In this document: positions 41,000-50,164 of the stretch, in pieces | Layout of the letters: each line of letters opens with the position of its first letter | How positions within the stretch are numbered: the stretch's first letter is position 1 | DNA from: Bog-473 sp963764305 | GTDB lineage: Bacteria; Actinomycetota; Acidimicrobiia; Acidimicrobiales; RAAP-2 | Direction of reading: 5' to 3' | DNA length: 64,000 nucleotides | Assembly (NCBI GenBank): GCA_963764305.1 | Contig: CAVXSD010000007.1 | Span: 186,001 to 250,000 of the forward strand | Notes under the pieces: generated by a model | What the model was told of the DNA's origin: nothing | The model's database searches: none | What the model saw: the letters and a program-made list of their open reading frames with translations, nothing else | Position numbers and translations under genes: made by a program

Positions 41000-42305
41000 A
41001 TGAATAACGGAAGTTTCAACGGCACCATCGGCTCAAACCCGATCGTCGTGGTTCTCATCGCGGTCGCGCTCTTCGCCGCTCGGACGACGCGTCATCCGTC
41101 GGGTCGTGAAGGCCGAGGGTGGCGATCCGTGGTTGGCCAAGGCCCTCACCGCCTGTCTGGTGGTCCACCTCCTCGCAGCCCCGCTGCAGATCTGGGCGGT
41201 CAACCATCTCTACGGTGGCATCGCCGACTACACCCGGTACATCTACAAGGGGGCGGCCTTGGCAAGGGCCTTCCGCCATTTCGATTTCTCGCTCCCTCCC
41301 GGTTTCGGCGGGATCGTCGACAACGGCTCAATCAGCATCGTGGCCGGGGTTCTCTTCGCCCTCGTCGGGATCAACCAGGCGGCCGCGTTCCTGATCATGA
41401 GCTTCCTCGCCTTCATCGGGATCGTCTGCTACTACCGCGCCTTCACGCTCACCTTCAGCGGGGCGGGGAACCGCCGCTACGGGTACCTGATCTTCTTCCT
41501 TCCGAGCCTGATCTTCTGGACCGCGGACGTGAGCAAGGAGGGGATCATGCTCTTCCTGATCGGCGTGCTCACCTACGGGTGCGCGCAGGTCCTCGCCCGT
41601 CAGGGTGGCTTCCGCGCCTGGCTGTTGATCCTCGCCGCCTGTGCGGGCTCAGTGTTCATCCGCCCGAACGAGATGCTGCTCGTCTTGGGGGCATTCACCA
41701 TCGCCATGATCTTCCGGCCGCCGAGCGCATCAAGGAAGTTCGAGCCGGGTCGGCGTACGGCGTCCCTCGTCTTCCTCGCCGTGATGGTGGGCGTGGTCAT
41801 GTTCGTGACGCTCCACTTCCTGCCGGGCCTCCACGGCGGGGTCAACCTCACCCAGATCAACAAGAACAACCAGGGCACGGGGACGGGCCTCGGCAGCAGC
41901 GGCGTCAGCTACTCCGGAGAGCCCTCTCGCCTTCCCAAGGGACGTCTACGTGGTGCTGTTCGATCCGCTGCCGTTCAACGCCCACGGCAGTGGGGAGAGG
42001 TTCCAGGCGTTGCAGAACACCGTGCTGCTCGTGATGCTCGTCGCGTCACTCCGAAATTTGCGCATCTTGCCCCGAGCGGCGTTCGCCCGCCCGTACCTGA
42101 TCATGTGTTTCGTCTACGTAGTGAGCTTCTGCTACTTCTTCGCCTCGCTCGGCAACCTGGGTTGATCGCACGGGAGGCGACGGTGATGGTGCCGCTCTAC
42201 CTCGTGCTGTTGTGTACCCCCCGCGGCCCACGCCATCGCCCACCCCGCTACACCTGGGAGCTGACCCGCAGGCAACGCGCTGCTCGCAGGAGGGCGGTGG
42301 CTTGA
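41000..42305 (+). pseudogene. Polytopic membrane protein resembling a polysaccharide polymerase; three frame changes
   Basis: The protein can be followed through three slips: MNNGSFNGTIGSNPIVVVLI from ATG 41000, then from about 41090 RRVIRRVVKAEGGDPWLAKA with membrane helices (AAFLIMSFLAFIGIVCYYRA) and a hallmark block FFLPSLIFWTADVSKEGIML. A slip near 41920 leads to VLFDPLPFNAHGSGERFQAL and further helices, and one near 42160 to LIAREATVMVPLYLVLLC. The PSLIFW-x4-KE block resembles EpsG/Wzy-type polymerases or glycan-modifying membrane enzymes. With GT2, methyltransferase and a GT-C enzyme close by, it fits a cell-surface glycan locus. No nonsense codons besides those due to the slips. Confidence 0.6.
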
Positions 42306-43144
42306 CGTCGCGCGCCCTTCTGACCGCATGTGCTGTGTCAGGACTCAAGGTCAGGGGTTACGTGATCTTGATCCACCCGCCGCTACAGATTTGTGTCCAA
42401 ACTGGGATTCCTCATCGGATTCTGTCGGGGTCGCCGCCTCACCGCACTGCGACCGAGCCCAACAACTTTCACCTCGGCCTGCCGGTGTAGAGCAGGGTCC
42501 ATGCGGTGCTTCTTCCAGGCCAGCGATACGGCGTGCCATAGACGTGCAGGTCGACGTGAAGACCGGACGCTCCTTGACCTGAGCCATCGCAGCACAGCTC
42601 GAGTAGCGCGCCAGATCCGTGACCCGCTCGACCATCAACTCGACGGGAAGTCTCGGCCCTCGTAGTGGAAGACCCGGACGCCCCTGAGGCCCAAGAGGGC
42701 GGCGAGGATCTCAGTATGGCCCTACAGGGCGACCTACTCCATCTATCTGCACCGGCGGCGCGTGCTTCACACCTGGCTCGAGTACTACAACTGCAAGCGA
42801 CAACTCAGCACCCTCGCCCATGAACCGATTGTCAAAGCCTTCCAGGCTGACGAACGATCTCAGGATCACACCCAGACCTCCCCCAGTCATGTCCTGCCAC
42901 GTCATGTTCTGCCACCTTCACGACACTCTGGATCCCGCTACTTCACGAAATCGTTTGGACGCACAATACGAACCAGTTCCAACTACAGACGTCGCGTAAG
43001 GCAATTTCTCGCGGAACAATGGACAGCGCTGACACGTGACGACATCGCACTGGTGCGCTGGATCATGCGCAGAGTAGTCGGCCGTGTTACGTGGCATACC
43101 ATCTGCACTCGTAGCTTGCAACTGCGAAATCCAGATGGAAGCCG
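42306..43144. other. Degenerate spacer without a recognisable gene
   Basis: Several short frames occur on both strands, none with a ribosome site or family pattern. GC content falls relative to neighbours. A leftward frame of 64 codons (42905 to 42711) reads protein-like but matches nothing I know. The stretch is probably decayed mobile DNA, given the relics on both sides. Confidence 0.4.
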
Positions 43145-44764
43145 CTATGACGCTTCCATGTGATCGAGTGCTTTTCCGCCAGCGACAACGTGCTTGCCGA
43201 CTGGCAAGTTACGCAGCGCTGGACGGACTACCTCGGCCAGGAGCACAATCAGGAAGCCCAGACCAAGAACCGGGTAGACGTCGTAGGAAATCCGGGCAAG
43301 CGTGTGGAGAACCAGCCCGGACGTGAGCTGCGTGACCAGCGACTCCGATGCAATCAGCGAGAGTGCGACTGCCACCGTGATGACTGTTTTCCGGGTCACG
43401 AATCCGATCAACGGGATGAACCAGGCCAGATACCACGGCTGCAACCACGGCGAGCAAAGTAAAAAGATCATCAGAGCAAGAAGCGCCCGCTCCGGCACGG
43501 GCCGCGTGTCGCCGCGACGTAGGAGAACGAGGAGGGTTAGCGCCGCTACGGCCAGGAATAGGACTTCAATGACTCGGTTGCAGAGGGCCACCTGATGGGA
43601 CAGGCCGACATGTCGCAGGAGCGACGCCGCCTTGGTCGCAATCATGACCTCGGGCGGACGAAGGCTGCCGCCGCTATACGAGCCCTGGTTCAGGATCGCG
43701 GACAGAACGCGTGGCGTGATGCCGAAGGGCAGGAGTGGCACGATCGACAGGCCGATGACGACGGCAAGATGCTTCCCCAGGCTCTTCATGCGGTCCGGCG
43801 TCGTAGGCAGTGCGCGAATCGACGCCACCAGGAAGATGACGAACGGGATCACCGCCACAATCTTCACCAGCATCGCGAGGGTCAAGAACGCCGTGACCAG
43901 CAGAGGCCGAGCGTCGTACCACGCCGTGAGGGCCGCAATGACGGCAAGCGCCACAAGCGCGTCTGCGTGGCCGCCGGCCACGATGCGGAAGATCACCACC
44001 GGATTGAGGCCGATGACGGCGGCTGCGAAGCAAGCCTGGGTCGGACCCTGTCGACGACCGAGTCTTGCTGCCAAGAGCACGGTGGCTACCCAGCACGCAC
44101 CGGACAGCACTTTGAATGCGGCAACGGTTGCGGCGGGCGAGCGGAAACCCCAGACCAGCGCCGCCGATATATCGGTGAACCCCGGACCATAGACCGAGCG
44201 GAGATGGGTCCAGGGGTTGTAGGGGTAGAACAGGTCGTGTGGTGCCACCGAGGGGGTCTGGACGTAGGGGTTTGCGTGATGGAAGACCCAGAGACGGCCG
44301 TAGATGACGTACCCGAACAGGTCGTGTGAGAAGAGGGGCGGACCTACGCAAGCGAGCGCTATGAGCGCCACCGACCATCCAGCAACCACCCGGGTCGAGA
44401 TGCCGCCATGTCTGCTCGCTAGAAGCACACCCACGAAGCCAGCGCACGCCACAGAGATCAGGGCATAGGCGACCTCCGCTGTTTGTTGCGAACTGAGGTG
44501 TCCGAATCCTATCGCCCGGGCAGCTTGTCTCAAGACCGAGGGTGCGGTCGCGCCCGGGGGGACGGCACCGGCAAAATTACTTTCCGGCGCACTCGCGAGG
44601 AGGAAGAGAAGGACAGTCGGTCCAACAACCAAGGCGAGGCAGGTCCATCCGAAGCTGCGCTCCTTTGAGACAGCCGCGAGTCGGCTCCAGGTCCGAGCAC
44701 CCCAAGTCATCCGCGACAAAGGATGGCTTAGCCTGATTCTTTTGGCAACTGTGCCGGCGCTCAC
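43145..44764 (-). CDS. GT-C polyprenol-phosphate mannose alpha-mannosyltransferase-like membrane protein
   Basis: 539 residues with about 13 hydrophobic segments. The first external loop carries the GT-C signature LFSHDLFGYVIYGRLW and then HHANPYVQTPSVAPHD, as in MptA/MptB-type alpha-1,6-mannosyltransferases and the DUF2029 (GT87) group. Later blocks are IGLNPVVIFRIVAGGHADAL and LLCSPWLQPWYLAWFIPLIG. It would move mannose from polyprenyl-phosphate mannose to a lipoglycan outside the membrane; the GT2 at 39.2 kb could make the donor. Start GTG 44764. Unlike its neighbours the gene is unbroken. Confidence 0.85.
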   Translation of the reverse strand: MSAGTVAKRIRLSHPLSRMTWGARTWSRLAAVSKERSFGWTCLALVVGPTVLLFLLASAPESNFAGAVPPGATAPSVLRQAARAIGFGHLSSQQTAEVAYALISVACAGFVGVLLASRHGGISTRVVAGWSVALIALACVGPPLFSHDLFGYVIYGRLWVFHHANPYVQTPSVAPHDLFYPYNPWTHLRSVYGPGFTDISAALVWGFRSPAATVAAFKVLSGACWVATVLLAARLGRRQGPTQACFAAAVIGLNPVVIFRIVAGGHADALVALAVIAALTAWYDARPLLVTAFLTLAMLVKIVAVIPFVIFLVASIRALPTTPDRMKSLGKHLAVVIGLSIVPLLPFGITPRVLSAILNQGSYSGGSLRPPEVMIATKAASLLRHVGLSHQVALCNRVIEVLFLAVAALTLLVLLRRGDTRPVPERALLALMIFLLCSPWLQPWYLAWFIPLIGFVTRKTVITVAVALSLIASESLVTQLTSGLVLHTLARISYDVYPVLGLGFLIVLLAEVVRPALRNLPVGKHVVAGGKALDHMEAS

Positions 44765-44929
44765 TGAGATTCGTCATCGGAAATTCCCAAGCCAGATCAC
44801 AGTGAGCCGTTCATCCGTGATGATGAGTGCCTCGGATCCCAACTCGCAAAGCGGGATCTCCTGCCGACAGACATGCTGGAATCCTCAAGGGACCTCTAGA
44901 TGTTGGCGGTTCAAAGCCAACACGAGAGC

Positions 44930-45375
44930 CCGCCTGCCCAAAAGGCCGAAGGCGCCGGGCGCGCGCGAGACCGAGGCCGAGAATCAGTGACCACACCGAC
45001 TGCCGCCTTGCCGGCCGTGAGCTGCACCAAGCCGTCGCTGACCTCAACCCCCGTTTTGCGAGGTGAGGGGCGTACTTCGGGATACGGGAACTCCAGCCGC
45101 AATTTCGCCGCCATCGACGGCTACATGCACCTTCGGATGTCCAAGTTGGCTAGCGTCAAATAGCCACCCGAGGCCGTCTTCGCGCCAGCCGGTTTGATTA
45201 TGCCTGGCTGACCGAACTCGGCACCTCTCGACCACCGGGAGAGTCCGGTATTGGGGACCTGCGCATGCCTGACGATGAACGGTGTCGGGAAGCCGTGTGC
45301 GGGAGAACCGCATGCACGGTTTCACAGGGGCCGCTGGGGAGGGTGACACCCAAGCGAGATGGAACACCTGCACCC
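44930..45375 (+). mobile_element. 3' relic of a bacterial group II intron (maturase end plus domains V-VI)
   Basis: The frames across 44940-45270 together give the end of a LtrA-type reverse transcriptase/maturase: ISDHTDCRLAGRELHQAVAD, LNP(V)LRG, then GYGNSSRNFAAIDGYMHLRM, SKLASVK, and LTELGT...GRVRYWGPAHA. This is the domain X / C-terminal block of intron maturases, broken by several frame slips. About 20 nt after it lies a canonical intron domain V (45289-45323). The reverse transcriptase core and the 5' half of the intron are missing, so only a 3' remnant of about 450 nt is left. Confidence 0.8.
45289..45323 (+). ncRNA. Group II intron domain V
   Basis: The 35-nt element begins GAAGCCGTGTGCGG and ends CCGCATGCACGGTTTC. 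It folds into the two-helix domain V hairpin with a GNRA-like loop (GAGA), an internal bulge and the catalytic AGC triad at 45291-45293. It follows maturase-derived sequence at the normal distance. The CACAGGGGCCGC stretch after it would belong to domain VI and the 3' splice junction. Confidence 0.8.
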
Positions 45376-45491
45376 GAAGGGAAACCGCCGGGATTGAGCC
45401 CATCCGCCGCACCGGCCACACCGAACCCGTTCCCTACTTCACCATTCTCTCTTCGCCGATACGGACCGATTGCGAGTGACTGGGCGCAGAG

Positions 45492-45821
45492 ATGTACTTT
45501 GCAACGATGTCGCAAGTGCCCTTGAGGTGGGAATGGACGAAACGCATCCGATTCCCTGACACCGGCGTCGCTCTGGATCGAGGTCAAGAGCTCTCGAATT
45601 GGGACTCAAGCTCTTTCAGCAGTCGTGAGAGCATTGCAGCGCAGTTCGCCAAGTCTGGAGGGGAAGCGACTGAAGACGAAATCTGTTACTACGCGACCGC
45701 GGACCTCCTGAACGATGTTGTCGATGCGGCGGGAGGGTTGGAACAGTCAGCGAACCGAGTACTCAGTGCCATAACACGGCGATCGATTATTACGGTCAGG
45801 CAGCTGAACGGCATGGAGTGA
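45492..45821 (+). CDS. Small hypothetical protein
   Basis: 109 residues from ATG 45492. Composition is mixed, with VPLRWEWTKRIRFPDTGVAL near the start and a helical C-terminal half (TADLLNDVVDAAGGLEQSAN, RVLSAITRRSIITVRQLNG). No family is recognised and no clear ribosome site precedes it. Base composition is lower in GC than the core genes, as for other DNA in this accessory stretch. It could be a small cargo gene or a chance frame. Confidence 0.35.
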   Translation: MYFATMSQVPLRWEWTKRIRFPDTGVALDRGQELSNWDSSSFSSRESIAAQFAKSGGEATEDEICYYATADLLNDVVDAAGGLEQSANRVLSAITRRSIITVRQLNGME

Positions 45822-45932
45822 CCAAGCAGGAGCCCCAGGAGCGAGCTGAAGCCTACCGACGAGCCAGATGACGACAACGACCATGGAGGCACCTCCGTAG
45901 GAGTTACGTAACCAACTCCTTACCCGATCACC

Positions 45933-47353
45933 GAGTTCACCGAGTACGCCAAGTCCACGACGAACCGGATCGCCAACAACATCGACCGCCTGGCCGCCGA
46001 GTCGGGCCGTCCACGCATCTCCTTCGACCACGTGAATACCCGCAACCGGACCCAGATGAAGGACGACCTGGCCAAGTCCGTCGCCGAGGATGACGGCATC
46101 ACCGAGGGGATCGTGTGCTTCATCAGCGCGGTCGAGCCCTCCATGAGCTTCCAGGTCCGCAAGAGCCACGAGACCCACCGCATCGAAGTGACCCGGCGGC
46201 GAACGCAAGTGCCTGCACCACTACATGTACCTGATCGACCCCGAGTTCGGCTTCATGCACGTGCGCATCCAGGGCTGGATCCCCTACGAGGTCCAGATCT
46301 ACATCAACGGCCGGGAATGGCTGGCCCGCCAACTCGACAAGGCCGGCATCGGCTAGGTGCGCTACGAGAACCCCTTCTTCGCCATCGACGACCTCGAGCG
46401 CGCCGCCAACCTGTGCGATCGCTTCGCGCATCGAGCCTGGCCCCGGGTCCTCAACGCCTTCGCCCGACGGCTCAACCCGCTCCTGCCCTCCATCACCCGC
46501 GCCGGCTTCGGTGGCTACTACTGGGTGCTCGACCAGGCCGAGATCGCCACCGACGTCATGTTCAAGTCGCGCTCGGAGCTCCTCGCGGTGTGGCCCGACC
46601 TGGTCCGTCACGCCGCCTTGAACATGTCCGCCGAAGACGTGCTCGGCTTCTTGGGCCGAAAGCTCCACCCGAGCCTCGTCGCCGCCCAGGTGGTCACCGA
46701 CACCAAGCGCCGGCCCCAGGGCTGGCGGGTGCGCCACCGAGTGGCGGGCAACTGGGTCAAGGTCTACGACAAGGTCTCGGTGCTGCGCGTCGAGACCACC
46801 ATCAACAATCCGCGCGAGTTCCGAGTCCTTCGCATCGTCACCGACGAGGCGGGCCGGCGCGAGCGGCGGTGGTGCCCCATGAGAAAAGGGGTCGGCGACA
46901 TGTGGCGCAACTACGAGGTGGGGATCGGCTCGAACCGCCGCTACCTCGACGCCCTGGCGGCTGCACCTCTCGAGGGCGAAGGCGTCGCCGCTCTCGACGC
47001 CTTGTGCCGGCCCTGAACCACCAAAGGGCGGACCCATGCCCGCTTCAACCCGCTCAGCCAGCCCGACATCTCTCTCTTCCGGGCGGTGCTCGCTGGCCAG
47101 CACAACGGCAACGGTTCCGCAACCACCACCTCACCGAGCAGCTCTATCGTCGGCGAGCGAGGACCACCGCCGAGGCGCACCGTCGGTGCGAGCGCACGTC
47201 GCGGCTCATCACCAAGATGCGTGGGCACGGTCTCGTGGCCAAGGTCCCACGATCACGGCTCTACCGGGTCACCCCTATGGCCAACGGGTCATGGCCGCTG
47301 CCCTCGCCATCCACGACGACCAGTACGCACGTAACTACCTGGCCGCGGCATAA
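45933..47353 (+). pseudogene. Decayed gene of an unnamed family (KCLHHYMYLIDPEFGFMHVR type)
   Basis: A long conserved protein can be traced through several breaks. It runs EFTEYAKSTTNRIANNIDRL to EPSMSFQVRKSHETHRIEV, slips frame near 46203, and continues KCLHHYMYLIDPEFGFMHVR, IQGWIPYEVQIYINGREWLA and RQLDKAGIG. It meets an in-frame TAG at 46354 and goes on RYENPFFAIDDLERAANLCD through a 220-codon open stretch to a TGA at 47014. The C-terminal region RFNPLSQPDISLFRAVLAGQ, HLTEQLYRRRARTTAEAHRR and GHGLVAKVPRSRLYRVTP has two more slips. The last part looks like a winged helix. I recall similar multi-copy proteins of unknown function in several phyla; no function can be given. The 5' end is also missing. 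Confidence 0.6.
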
Positions 47354-47462
47354 CAATCGGTCCGGTTGTCTCGCACGACACGCAAATTCTTCGCCCTACT
47401 GTTACAACGCCGGGTAGGTGGGACCTTCCGCACCTTGGGGACAAGGAATCCATGGCGGCTGT

Positions 47463-48362
47463 TCAACCACCCAACACCTCGTCGATCGATACGCCCTCGG
47501 GGAAGCTGATCAGACCCTTGGCGGCGAAGCTGCGGGCAATTACTTCCCAGGTGGGACGATCTGCAATAAGTGAGCGAAGCTCGGCAATGCCCTCCTCAAT
47601 CGCACCTGACGCCACGAGCGCCCCCGACCGCAGGAATCGCAAGTTGCCCTCGTCCGGGAGCAGGACCATTGCAACGTCCACCGTGGCGAGCGCTGCCCTG
47701 GGATCGCCTCCAAAGAGTTCATCCGCGGCACGGTTAAAACCCGCAAAGGCCTCGGCGGCGACGAGGAGTTGCGCCAGGTCACCAAGCGGGTCCTGGCTCC
47801 GGTCGACACGGAGATCGACGACCGTGCCCGCCCCTGGTTGCGGCGAAGGTGACCCATCAACGACCAGCACAGCCGCCGACATCCGACCTCTGGCGTCCCC
47901 ACCCTCTGCCTCGCCGGCCGTAAGCGCCGCGACAAGGCGGCGAGCGAGCGAACCCGACGAACCAGTGAAGGCTGATGCCATGGCCGGCCACACATCGGGT
48001 GTGCTCATCATGTTGGCCTGCACAGCGAAACCGTCGCCCACGAAGTGGCCTGCGTAGTCGATGCACAGTTCGCCGGTCGCCACCGCCACTGTGCCATCGG
48101 CGCCAACCACGGCCACCTGACGGAGAACAGCCATCGGATCGGCGGCCTGTGCCGCCGTCAGGGCCTCGGTGGCCGTGGCACCTCGGGCCAGCTCGTCCAA
48201 GCACCGAGGCCCATACGCAACCTCACTGATGGCCTGCGTCGCTACCGCACCGGTGCCGGCTCGAGCCCACGGCACAATCGAACCAACGGCAAACATGCAT
48301 GTCTGAACCGCGATTCCGAGCTGCCCGCTCACTTCATCATGGGCGACGATCGAATATGTCAT
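47463..48362 (-). CDS. DUF1028 family protein (Ntn-hydrolase-like)
   Basis: 299 residues from ATG 48362. Residues 1-205 match DUF1028: MTYSIVAHDEVSGQLGIAVQ, FAVGSIVPWARAGTGAVATQ and YAGHFVGDGFAVQANMMSTP, followed by GGDARGRMSAAVLVV. The family has an Ntn-hydrolase-like fold and is of uncertain activity, sometimes found with peptidoglycan or amino-acid catabolism genes. The C-terminal 90 residues form helices resembling a TPR pair (DELFGGDPRAALATVDVAMV, LVASGAIEEGIAELRSLIAD). It stands alone; neighbours are relics and small unknown genes. Confidence 0.85.
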   Translation of the reverse strand: MTYSIVAHDEVSGQLGIAVQTCMFAVGSIVPWARAGTGAVATQAISEVAYGPRCLDELARGATATEALTAAQAADPMAVLRQVAVVGADGTVAVATGELCIDYAGHFVGDGFAVQANMMSTPDVWPAMASAFTGSSGSLARRLVAALTAGEAEGGDARGRMSAAVLVVDGSPSPQPGAGTVVDLRVDRSQDPLGDLAQLLVAAEAFAGFNRAADELFGGDPRAALATVDVAMVLLPDEGNLRFLRSGALVASGAIEEGIAELRSLIADRPTWEVIARSFAAKGLISFPEGVSIDEVLGG

Positions 48363-48568
48363 GGCTCTGTACCTCCGTGGATCCTCCGAGCATCTTGCCA
48401 GTGCGGATGCTGGGTGCGCCCGACCGCAAAGTGCAACCGATACCGAGCCGGTGCGAGGGCTGCCCATACCGGGAAGGTGGGACACTTCGGCACTTTTGGG
48501 TTACTAACAGGAACATGCCCCAACGTCATGTGGGTAGCGTAATTCCATACGGCAAATCCGTATGAGCG

Positions 48569-48823
48569 ATGATCACGGTCAACGTTGTCTCAATCGGCGA
48601 CACCGTCATCGAGACTGACGACCTTATCCATCTCGTATGTCGCTATGACATCCCACTTGAGGGTCCGATCACTAGTCACGAGGTGCGTGCACTTTGCGGC
48701 CGCAATATGTACGGCGCGAGCTATCGAGCAAAGGGTCAGATCTGCGTGGTGTGCAAACACATGGAGAAAAGGCGGCCAATGATGTGTCCCACAACCAGCC
48801 TGCTCTGTGACTGTTGCACGTGA
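48569..48823 (+). CDS. Small Cys/His-rich hypothetical protein
   Basis: 84 residues from ATG 48569. It carries LIHLVCRYDI, EVRALCGR, and ICVVCKHMEK plus a C-terminal LLCDCC, a spacing that could bind zinc. The HxxC...LCG...CxxCK order recalls the small DUF3039-type proteins of actinobacteria, but the match is weak. No ribosome site is evident. A hairpin terminator lies 170 nt downstream on the same strand, which supports a real transcript. Confidence 0.4.
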   Translation: MITVNVVSIGDTVIETDDLIHLVCRYDIPLEGPITSHEVRALCGRNMYGASYRAKGQICVVCKHMEKRRPMMCPTTSLLCDCCT

Positions 48824-48992
48824 CTACTCATTTCAGTTGGTTGAATGGGTCGTTGCGGCTTGAACGCTACCGGAGGACGAAAGTGCCCCCGTCCTCGCTG
48901 CAGGGAGTGGGGCACGCCCACCTCGTGACAAGGGCGGGAGTTGCGGCGCGGGCAGGGACCGGACCAAGCGGCATGGGACGCGTGTTTCTCCC

Positions 48993-49014
48993 ACCCGTGG
49001 CGGGTTGCTTTTTT
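48993..49014 (+). terminator. Intrinsic terminator
   Basis: ACCCG-TGG-CGGGT stem followed by TGC and six T residues (49009-49014), a compact rho-independent terminator for rightward transcription. The nearest upstream rightward gene is the small Cys/His-rich gene ending at 48823. Confidence 0.6.
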
Positions 49015-49207
49015 GTGGGCCAGGGCCGTTTCCACCCCGTACGCAGTATTGATTTCCTTCCTGATCGACCAGCGAAAGCCGGTTCACCCCTGAACGCCCG
49101 GATAGCGCCAGAACTGGAGCGATGCCCGCTGCTTCAAACCTCCAGCACCCGGCGCATAATCAAGGCCCTCCGGGCCAGTCGAGCGCGTCACCGAGTCGAA
49201 CATCGCG

Positions 49208-49429
49208 GTGGCTCAGTTGGCGCTGACGACGGCCGCCAGCCTCGATCAGGTTGTCGCCAGCGGTGAGCGCCAGTACGTCGTCGACCGGTTGACCCACGCT
49301 CACCTGATGGTGCTCCGGGCCCTCGAGGACGCTCATCCGCCGGACGAGCCGAACGCATGGGACGAGCTCATGGCCGAGATCATGAAGCCGATGTCCGGGA
49401 CGCCTGACGCGCAGGGCGAGCGGCTGTAG
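49208..49429 (+). CDS. Small hypothetical protein
   Basis: 73 residues from GTG 49208: a helical region (LALTTAASLDQVVASGERQY, VDRLTHAHLMVLRALEDAH) and a short acidic tail. No family recognised and no clear ribosome site. The GC content and amphipathic pattern are compatible with a real small gene, but chance cannot be excluded. Confidence 0.35.
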   Translation: MAQLALTTAASLDQVVASGERQYVVDRLTHAHLMVLRALEDAHPPDEPNAWDELMAEIMKPMSGTPDAQGERL

Positions 49430-49531
49430 CTCGGCGTTACGCCACAAGTTCGGCGCCAGTTTGGCGCACTCGACGGCGCATCGTCGCAAGTCAGAGTGAG
49501 AAATGATGGTGAGTCGTCCTATAGGAGGGAT

Positions 49532-50164
49532 TCAGTCCGGCGGGCCGAAGAGGCGGTCCCCGGCGTCACCCAGCCCCGGCACGATGAACCCGGTGCCGTT
49601 CAGGTCCGGGTCCACGGCGGCGCAGTAGACGCGCACACCCGGGTGGTCGGCCCCGAAGGTGGCCAGGCCTGGCTCGGAGGCCACGATGCACAGTGCGATG
49701 ATCCCGGCCGCGCCGCGGTCCCGTACCAGCCCGCAGACCTGGCCCAGCGAGCCGCCGGTGGCGAGCATCGGATCGCAGACGATGACCCGGCGGCCCCCGA
49801 GGTCGCGTGGCAGGCGGTTCAGGTAGACCTCGGAGCGCAAGGTCGTGTCGTCGCGCCGCAGGCCGACGTGCGCCACCTCGGTCAGCGGCACGATCTCCTG
49901 GATCGCCTGCACCATGCCGAGCCCGGCGCGCAGGATCGGCACCAGCAGCACCACCTCGGCCACGCGACGCGCCGGCGCGGCATCGGCCACCGGCGTGTCG
50001 ACCGTGACCTGGTCGGTGCCAAGATCACGCAGTGCCTCGTAGGCCAGGAGCCCGGACACCTCCGAGGTCAGCTGGCGGAAGGTGTCGCTGCCGGTGTGGC
50101 GGTCGCGGAGCTGCGCCAACCGGTGCGCCAGGACGGGGTGGTCGACGACGGTCACCGCCGTCAC
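49532..50164 (-). CDS. upp: Uracil phosphoribosyltransferase
   Basis: 210 residues from GTG 50164, which overlaps the stop of the Rieske gene (GTGA). Type I PRTase with the Upp-specific features: VTVVDHPVLAHRLAQLRDRH at the N-terminus, LVPILRAGLGMVQAIQEIVP, the PRPP loop VIVCDPMLATGGSLGQV, and the C-terminal uracil-binding GLGDAGDRLFG. It makes UMP from uracil and PRPP. Translational coupling to a Rieske oxygenase is unusual and suggests that the oxygenase product or substrate may be a pyrimidine; that is inference. Confidence 0.93.
   Translation of the reverse strand: MTAVTVVDHPVLAHRLAQLRDRHTGSDTFRQLTSEVSGLLAYEALRDLGTDQVTVDTPVADAAPARRVAEVVLLVPILRAGLGMVQAIQEIVPLTEVAHVGLRRDDTTLRSEVYLNRLPRDLGGRRVIVCDPMLATGGSLGQVCGLVRDRGAAGIIALCIVASEPGLATFGADHPGVRVYCAAVDPDLNGTGFIVPGLGDAGDRLFGPPD

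Noticed and set aside
42351..42638. Possible transposase fragment on the minus strand
   Set aside because: Three frames were compared and none gave a recognisable transposase motif.
42711..42905. Leftward 64-codon frame that reads protein-like
   Set aside because: No family match or start signal; lies in degenerate DNA between relics, so not called.
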